Part shown: positions 4,248-5,629 of the stretch, piece after piece
Position numbering within the stretch: position 1 is the first letter of the stretch
Layout: the number at the start of each line of letters is the position of its first letter
NCBI GenBank assembly: GCA_046712825.1
Contig: JBKKCR010000222.1
Span: forward strand, 1 to 5,629
DNA from: DATFGK01 sp046712825
GTDB taxonomy: Bacteria > Actinomycetota > AC-67
Direction: 5' to 3'
DNA length: 5,629 nucleotides
Notes under the pieces: generated by a model
Databases searched by the model: none
What the model was told of the DNA's origin: nothing
The model's input: only the letters and a program-made list of their open reading frames with translations
Program-made: the position numbers and the translations under genes

Positions 4248-5598
4248 CCGGCCGGCCGAGCCGCGCAAGGGGCCGCCGCTCGTCGCCATCGTGGGGCGCG
4301 CGAACGTCGGGAAGTCGACGCTGGTCAACCGGATGGTCGGGCGCCGCGAGGCCATCGAGCATCCCGAGCCCGGGGTGACGCGCGACCCGCGCGGCTACCC
4401 GGTCGATTGGGACGGTACCTCGTTCACGGTCGTTGACACCGGCGGCTGGGAACCGCGTGCGCGTGGGCTCTCCGCGAAGGTCGTCGCGCAGGCGGAACGC
4501 GCAGCCAAGGCGGCGGACCTCATCGTCTTCGTGGTCGACGCGACCACCGGTGCCACGGCCGACGATCTCGCCGTCGCCCGCTCACTGAAGCGCGGGTCGG
4601 TGCCGGTGATCGTGGCGGCCAACAAGGTGGACGATGCTCCTGCCGAACGGGAGACGCACGCGCTCGAACGGCTGGGGCTGGGTCCGGCTTTTCCGGTAAG
4701 CGCCTTGCATGGGCGTGGCTCCGGAGATCTGCTGGACGTGATCGCCGAGCATGTCCGCGGGCTCGAGCCCGGTGAGGTCCCGGACAACGAAGACGCGGTG
4801 ATCAACGTGGCACTCGTCGGACGGCCGAACGTCGGCAAATCCTCCCTGTTCAACCGGCTCGTGAGTGATGAGCGCTCGATCGTCGACGACGCGCCGGGAA
4901 CGACGCGCGACGCCGTGGACACGGTCGTCGAGGTCGACGGGACGCCCTTCCGGTTCGTCGACACGGCCGGCATCCGCCGCAAGGTCAAGCACGCGAGCGG
5001 GCCGGAGTACTACGGGCTCGTTCGCAGCCTCAGAGCGATCGACGACGCCGACGTCGCGGTGCTCATGATCGACGCCTCGGAGGGTCCGACCGAGCAGGAC
5101 CAGAAGATCGCGCAGCGGATCTCCGACGCCGGGCGGGCGGCGGTCGTGGTCCTGAACAAGTGGGACCTGGTGGAGGAAGAGAAGCAGAAGTGGCTCGAGC
5201 GCGAGGTTGAGGAGCTGCTGCATTTCGTTTCGTGGGCGCCGATGGTCCGAACCTCGGCGTTGACCGGCCGGGGCGTCGGGAAGCTCCTCCCCGTCGTTCG
5301 GCAAGCGAGAGCCGCGTGGGAGAAGCGGGTTCCGACGGCGCAGCTGAATTCCTGGCTGCGGGAGGTCGCCGGGCGGATACCGCTCGGCGGCGGGGAACGC
5401 CCGGTTAGGCTCAAGTACGTGACGCAGGCCCGGACGAAACCGCCGGAGATCGTGATCTTCGCCTCGGGGAAGATCACGCCGCAGGCGACCCGCGGCTTGG
5501 AGCGGCGGCTCCGCGAGCGGTTCGGTTTCGAAGGAACGTCGATGCGGGTGGTCGTCCGGGTCCAAAGCGGGCGCTCGGGAGACAAACGCAAGCGCTAG
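4228..5598 (+). CDS. der: Ribosome assembly GTPase Der (EngA)
   Basis: Der is an essential GTPase with two tandem G domains that helps mature the 50S subunit. The 456-residue protein shows both domains and a C-terminal KH-like domain. G domain 1: GRANVGKS at 23-30, PGVTRD at 48-53, DTGG at 70-73, NKVD at 132-135 and SAL at 158-160. G domain 2: GRPNVGKS at 198-205, PGTTRD at 223-228, DTAG at 245-248, NKWD at 310-313 and SAL at 343-345. The KH-like domain runs from about 365 to 446 and includes RFGFEGTSMRVVVR. The first P-loop has Ala where Pro is usual (GRPNVGKS), a mild variation that keeps all nucleotide contacts. The tail is basic (GDKRKR). The GTG start is set by the Shine-Dalgarno sequence at 4214-4221 and overlaps cmk by 20 bases; cmk-der adjacency is typical of Actinobacteria. 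A tRNA gene begins 11 bases after the TAG stop. Confidence 0.98.
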   Translation: MGADAADRPAEPRKGPPLVAIVGRANVGKSTLVNRMVGRREAIEHPEPGVTRDPRGYPVDWDGTSFTVVDTGGWEPRARGLSAKVVAQAERAAKAADLIVFVVDATTGATADDLAVARSLKRGSVPVIVAANKVDDAPAERETHALERLGLGPAFPVSALHGRGSGDLLDVIAEHVRGLEPGEVPDNEDAVINVALVGRPNVGKSSLFNRLVSDERSIVDDAPGTTRDAVDTVVEVDGTPFRFVDTAGIRRKVKHASGPEYYGLVRSLRAIDDADVAVLMIDASEGPTEQDQKIAQRISDAGRAAVVVLNKWDLVEEEKQKWLEREVEELLHFVSWAPMVRTSALTGRGVGKLLPVVRQARAAWEKRVPTAQLNSWLREVAGRIPLGGGERPVRLKYVTQARTKPPEIVIFASGKITPQATRGLERRLRERFGFEGTSMRVVVRVQSGRSGDKRKR

Positions 5599-5601
5599 GA
5601 T
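5596..5601 (+). promoter_or_regulatory. Possible -10 box for the tRNA, overlapping the der stop codon
   Basis: TAGGAT contains the der stop codon TAG and fits the TANNNT -10 pattern. A start site about seven bases downstream (near 5608) would fall just before the tRNA 5' end at 5610. No good -35 is visible about 17 bases upstream, so the call rests on the hexamer and its spacing. Readthrough from der is the alternative. Confidence 0.3.
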
Positions 5602-5609
5602 GCGCCCTA

Positions 5610-5629
5610 CGGGACGTGGCGCAGCTTGG
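5610..5629 (+). tRNA. tRNA-Pro, first 20 bases (cut by window end)
   Basis: The last 20 bases fit the 5' part of a tRNA: acceptor strand CGGGACG (5610-5616), T8 and G9, D-stem GCGC (5619-5622), A14, and the D-loop GCTTGG ending in the conserved G18-G19. A leading C and the string GCGCAGCTTGG are typical of bacterial tRNA-Pro, for example in E. coli. The anticodon lies outside the window, so the amino acid is inferred from the 5' part only. Confidence 0.8.

Noticed and set aside
4582..5565. A 327-codon open frame on the minus strand within der
   Set aside because: It is the GC-rich antisense shadow of a clear Der protein; its translation is low-complexity and Arg/Pro/Asp-rich.

Overview
The window reads as a stretch of a GC-rich actinobacterial-type chromosome. 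The signs are GTG starts on four of the six genes, strong G/C third positions in the conserved coding parts, and the order rluB - cmk - der, which recurs in Actinobacteria such as Mycobacterium. An uncultured or deep-branching actinobacterium is my inference; no marker here fixes the lineage. Every recognisable gene is on the + strand and tightly packed, consistent with one operon or a few overlapping transcripts.

Layout: 1-392 is the 3' part of an RsuA/RluB-type rRNA pseudouridine synthase. 421-789 is an AroH-type chorismate mutase. 794-1885 is TyrA (prephenate dehydrogenase with a C-terminal ACT domain). 1886-2157 is a 272-base stretch without a recognised gene, at about 49% GC by hand count. 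It holds a degenerate 8-bp periodic array, a perfect 9-bp-arm inverted repeat and two small ORFs that overlap the end of tyrA (ATGA) and the start of aroA (GTGA). 2158-3495 is aroA (EPSP synthase), 3522-4247 cmk (cytidylate kinase), 4228-5598 der (double-GTPase ribosome assembly factor), and 5610-5629 the first 20 bases of a tRNA that looks like tRNA-Pro.

The genes combine two jobs. AroA makes EPSP, the precursor of chorismate; AroH turns chorismate into prephenate; TyrA takes prephenate to the tyrosine branch. RluB, Cmk and Der serve ribosome maturation and nucleotide supply. The tyrA-aroA-cmk linkage recalls the aromatic 'supraoperon' (tyrA-aroF-cmk-rpsA) known from gamma-proteobacteria.

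The conserved genes are ordinary. The unusual part is the region before aroA: hexamers AGCGAT/ATCGCT recur at distances of 24, 24, 80, 32 and 24 bases, all multiples of 8, and aligning the stretch in octamers shows strong column bias. Similar octamers reappear in two less conserved parts of the aroA coding sequence. I recognise no described element with this form. All tallies were made by eye and need a computed test.
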